Positions 42,701-43,789 of a stretch of DNA of 43,789 nt are shown here, piece after piece; the first letter of the stretch is position 1, and every line of letters starts with the position of its first letter. A program made the translations under genes and the position numbers. Under the pieces are notes generated by a model, which saw nothing but the letters and a program-made list of their open reading frames with translations, was not told the DNA's origin and searched no databases. The stretch is from CAYYBE01 sp964470345 (lineage in GTDB: Bacteria > Babelota > Babeliae > Babelales > Babelaceae), in assembly GCA_964470345.1 (NCBI GenBank), contig CAYYBE010000010.1, positions 1 through 43,789 on the forward strand, read 5' to 3'.

Positions 42701-43789
42701 AACAGGACAAAGTACTACGGTAACTCCAGCATTGCGTTTGGTAGCTAATCCAACAGCGCTTAACGGTGATTATTTCTTAGCAATAGATGCTCAAGGTAAT
42801 GTAACTGAATCGACAACGACTATTGGTTCGTTGACGGGTGGAACAAGTGGGAATCAACCAAATACGCTCGTCTTACGGGATAGCTCAGGTAACTTTGCTG
42901 CGGGAACGGTAACAGCGGGACTGGTTGGCGATGTCACGGGTAATGTACATGGCAATTTGGTCGGCAATATACTGGGTGACTTGACTGGTAACGTCTATGG
43001 CAATGTCCAAGGCAACTTAGTAGGCAATGTATTTGGAGATGTGACGGGTAATGTAGTTGGGAATGTCAGTGGTGCAGCATCGGCCAACGTTTTAAAAGTT
43101 GGCGATACGATGACAGGTCAGTTACGTATCAGTGATGCAAGTGATGCAGCATTGGTAGCAACGGGACAAGGTTCTACGGTAACTCCAGCATTGCGTTTGG
43201 TAGCTAATCCAACAGCACTTAACACCGACTACTTCTTGGCAATAGATGCCCAAGGTAATGTAACAAAATCGACAACGACTATTGGTTCGTTGACGGGTGG
43301 AACAAGTTCGAATGTACCAAACACGCTGGTATTGCGTGATGGCTCAGGAAACTTCGCTGCGGGAACGGTAACAGCTGGACTGGTTGGCGATGTCACGGGT
43401 AACGTTTATGGCAACGTGATTGGGAATGTCGTAGGTGACTTGACTGGTAACGTCTATGGCAATGTCCAAGGCAACTTAGTAGGCAATGTATTTGGAGATG
43501 TGACGGGTAATGTAGTTGGGAATGTCAGTGGTGCAGCATCGGCCAACGTTTTAAAAGTTGGCGATACGATGACAGGTCAGTTACGTATCAGTGACGTGGC
43601 TCTAGCGGCATTAGTGGCAACGGGTAATGTAGCAAGTCCAGCAGTTATTATTACAGGTCAAAGTACAACAACAGCGCCAGCATTGCGCTTAGAAAATAAT
43701 CCAGTATCACAACCAGGTGATGTGATATTGACAATTGACAGTTATGGCAACGTAAGTCGTTCAAATGCCGTCATAGATTCAGTAACAAC
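36798..43789 (+). CDS. Exported tail-fibre-like protein 3, giant and incomplete at the window edge
   Basis: The frame opens at the ATG at 36798 (CTGGGAGAG upstream) and has no stop before the window ends, so it encodes at least 2,330 residues. Signal peptide about 1-23. A first Gly-Asn-Val array is at 238-292, followed by SGASSLNVLKAGDTMTGQL. The beta-helix domain lies at about 568-868 and the domain shared with proteins 1 and 2 at about 890-1180. LADDHPQYLLVNGSRAMSG is near 1204 and YSDHVHAHG near 1287. FSGNPDTGIFSPG near 1375, a common tail-fibre motif, follows. From about 1470 to the edge come five or more large repeats. The C-terminus, where a chaperone or anchor domain would sit, is not visible. 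Confidence 0.8.
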   Translation, partial: MKLRNPYQCFVLVCFLIHCAVLSPEQKEQRLPEVDEILTSTASPVRSAMPRASRPSQATVPQEQVRVSGTTISPRDAVFRQLDVNTLIVQKQLTVNDIKLTGTVVVGTIVSTGPIIGPSITINGPANVQNLNVAGTTTSTNIAGTNLTISNNTTLNNAVINNATINTLDVVNTLTVKDLYVTGTQHIEFGVLDNLSVIGTTTTRNLTVTDHATISTLDVVGSVTIHGPLFVDGPIFGNLVGNVTGNVVGNVLGNLTGNVYGNVVGNLLGDVTGNLSGQVIGGLLGNVVGNVSGASSLNVLKAGDTMTGQLRVSTVGIEPAVVITGQGTTVASGLQLLANPPASTSDTILAIDSSGNVTQSAISLGSILSGGTSGNIPNTLVLRDDSGNFAAGTIYANLVGDISGTIVGNISGAASLNVLKSGDAMSGPLDMTTNNITNVGTVNGVVVQAHAARHAPSGADPLSTAVPVTIETINSLGTSDSFSRSDHVHAHGSQADPTLHDLATDVAHGFMSSTDKLMLMNATSGNMPNTLVLRDDLGSFAANTGYLQGLDVVGTSTFRAAVYNLFANVSPNNILYVQKGQIRAPNQFNSVKAAVDSITDSSATNLYVVAVGPGVYTEDPITLKPYMCIRGDSEGTTIIQANNPNADLITAVDQSYMRNLTLRGASGAGYAAVFADGGTFTMQFINFDACDICVKVRATTQPTDASLVTAGIENSSAFSSFADVQSNMGLPIYPCVFSVTGVVWTPSAPMAAGLTVFNVAGPGAFLSATTLGFGTPLISPTPGSGTKFLQLSNGATAQVASSLFQGFDVGVLVPAGLIGPNLNLLSVVASNNNTDVSVQDQQTLGSISGEFTKDKVVVDSAVTGLSLSIMEPTSGGVAMVGPLFTGRSISAITNISPLVNEGASLGTIGHSLLYTTTSSLVVTVSAGSGYLMNTPVLMTPNPIDNLALVTWLTTTTTLLPNQDNFLYIDNVGRLQASLSQPSSFMTIPLGKVRTSVSGALFIEQINQDANHTVTQLTGSFIEALGPIYVTGSVVSKNGDDGLTVTAGQYVYGTHTFAPVGAPSLSWQAYLGAGANEFLTTQTAIDWQYFDNEGTLDLIPTGSYAKHLLYVIGGADTISGAMNEQYALVYSQTFFSSPAAAVSGPVPTPPATWSGNIVQIASIVVQNNPGTPTARIQQILDQRPRIGFVPSSVAGVTVHGNLLGLLADDHPQYLLVNGSRAMSGPLNIGTNQIINAGQINGVTIQAHASRHLPGSVLEDPLPMGVPVAIGTTNSISQSGGVVNNFAYSDHVHAHGDLPGGGLHALVTTVTAGFMSNIDYITLVNATAANTPDAIVKRDSNGNFAAGTITANLVGDISGNITVPAGSAIAPSISFSGNPDTGIFSPGLSEIALATSGVQRLTVDATGLVNISGLNSAGVVHTDGLGNLSTSLIVNDDITNGTIANNKLAAATSSNTPNYLVVRDANGDFAARVITASLLGNVTGNVHGNVVGNLLGDVTGNVVGNVSGAASANVLKTGDAMTGTLRIENGTAPALQLLTNAASSATDVILTIDGLGNVTRSTAQIGSLTGGTSSDVPNTLVLRDSSGNFAAGTITAGLIGDVTGNVYGNVIGNVVGDLTGNVQGNVLGDVTGNVVGNVIGDVSGAASANVLKVGDTMTGQLRISDASDAALIVTGQSTTVAPALRLVANPTALNGDYFLAIDAQGNVTKSTTTIGSLTGGTSSDVPNTLVLRDGSGNFATGTVTAGLIGNVTGNVYGNVIGNVVGDLTGNVYGNVQGNLVGNVFGDMTGNVVGNVSGAASANVLKTGDAMTGTLRIENGTAPALQLLTNAASSATDVILTIDGSGNVTRSTAQIGSLTGGTSSDVPNTLVLRDGAGNFAAGTITAGLVGNVTGNVSGQVTGSLLGNVTGNVVGNVFGDVQGNLVGNVLGDVTGNVVGNVSGTASANVLKVGDTMTGQLRISDASDAALVVTGQSTTVTPALRLVANPTALNGDYFLAIDAQGNVTESTTTIGSLTGGTSGNQPNTLVLRDSSGNFAAGTVTAGLVGDVTGNVHGNLVGNILGDLTGNVYGNVQGNLVGNVFGDVTGNVVGNVSGAASANVLKVGDTMTGQLRISDASDAALVATGQGSTVTPALRLVANPTALNTDYFLAIDAQGNVTKSTTTIGSLTGGTSSNVPNTLVLRDGSGNFAAGTVTAGLVGDVTGNVYGNVIGNVVGDLTGNVYGNVQGNLVGNVFGDVTGNVVGNVSGAASANVLKVGDTMTGQLRISDVALAALVATGNVASPAVIITGQSTTTAPALRLENNPVSQPGDVILTIDSYGNVSRSNAVIDSVT
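37506..37676 (+). repeat. First Gly-Asn-Val tetrapeptide array in gene 3
   Basis: A run of 12-base coding repeats encodes GNVT, GNVV, GNVL, GNLT, GNVY and similar units, with GDV and GNL variants. Such arrays recur in every large repeat downstream. Confidence 0.85.
41321..43789 (+). repeat. Large tandem repeats in gene 3 (units of 408-459 nt)
   Basis: The ATCGGC inside the ASANVLK codons recurs at 41321, 41729, 42188, 42620, 43079 and 43538, giving units of 408, 459, 432, 459 and 459 nt, all multiples of three. Two versions exist. Version B (units at 41321 and 42188) reads TGDAMTGTLRIENGTAPALQ; version A (41729, 42620, 43079) reads VGDTMTGQLRISDASDAAL. Each unit ends in a Gly-Asn-Val array. 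Bases 42975-43135 and 43434-43594 are identical over 161 positions by direct reading. Confidence 0.92.

Noticed and set aside
41321..43789. Possible CRISPR or satellite array because of dense short repeats
   Set aside because: The repeats keep one reading frame, differ mainly at codon third positions and have no constant repeat with unique spacers.
29984..43789. Prophage
   Set aside because: Only tail-fibre-like genes are present, each with a signal peptide and two with their own promoters; no integrase, capsid, portal, terminase or lysis gene is seen. It could be reopened by sequence to the right.

Overview
The window is about 43.8 kb of bacterial chromosome. The host is most likely a small-genome, envelope-bearing, host-associated bacterium. 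Candidatus Dependentiae (TM6) is my best guess, from the mix of a plain bacterial core (rpmA, secF, rho, tsaD, smpB, ssrA/tmRNA, lysS) with many short unrecognised secreted proteins and one WD40 protein. This placement is inference; I see no rRNA or other decisive marker. Coding density is high and no gap between genes exceeds about 300 bases. There is no CRISPR array, insertion sequence, integrase, tRNA or rRNA.

Layout. (1) 1-7580, mostly core: the tail of a ComEC-like gene, a secreted WD40 protein, a small membrane protein on the minus strand, rpmA, secF and rho. tsaD and a secreted protein follow on the minus strand, then a DUF2062 membrane protein. (2) 7722-25766, a secretome island. Almost every gene carries a signal peptide, and families have multiplied in place: a long-plus-short two-gene module is present three times (7722-9120, 9175-11200, 13296-15075). 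A beta-propeller-like pair (12284 minus, 15120 plus) surrounds the third copy. A 1,474-residue exported protein (15802-20226) has a hairpin over its ribosome binding site. A minus-strand operon (20280-21999) ends in a cysteine-rich two-repeat protein. smpB lies inside the right end of this block. (3) 25926-29942: a MazEF/PemIK-type toxin-antitoxin pair, tmRNA with its own promoter and terminator, two minus-strand genes and lysS. (4) 29984-43789: three consecutive paralogous exported proteins built from phage-tail-fibre-like modules. Their lengths grow along the row: 772, 1,406 and at least 2,330 residues, the last running off the window. The third holds nearly identical repeat units of 408-459 nt and long Gly-Asn-Val tetrapeptide arrays.

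How it fits together. The core genes cover translation, ribosome rescue, transcription termination and protein export. SecF and the Sec pathway would export the large set of signal-peptide proteins. SmpB and tmRNA act together on stalled ribosomes and lie within 2 kb of each other, with an mRNA-cutting-type toxin gene between them. The exported helical proteins and the tail-fibre-like giants are plausible surface or host-contact proteins, but this rests on architecture, not on recognised function. The strongest candidates for something undescribed are the tail-fibre-like surface family with recombining repeats, and the triplicated secreted two-gene module.
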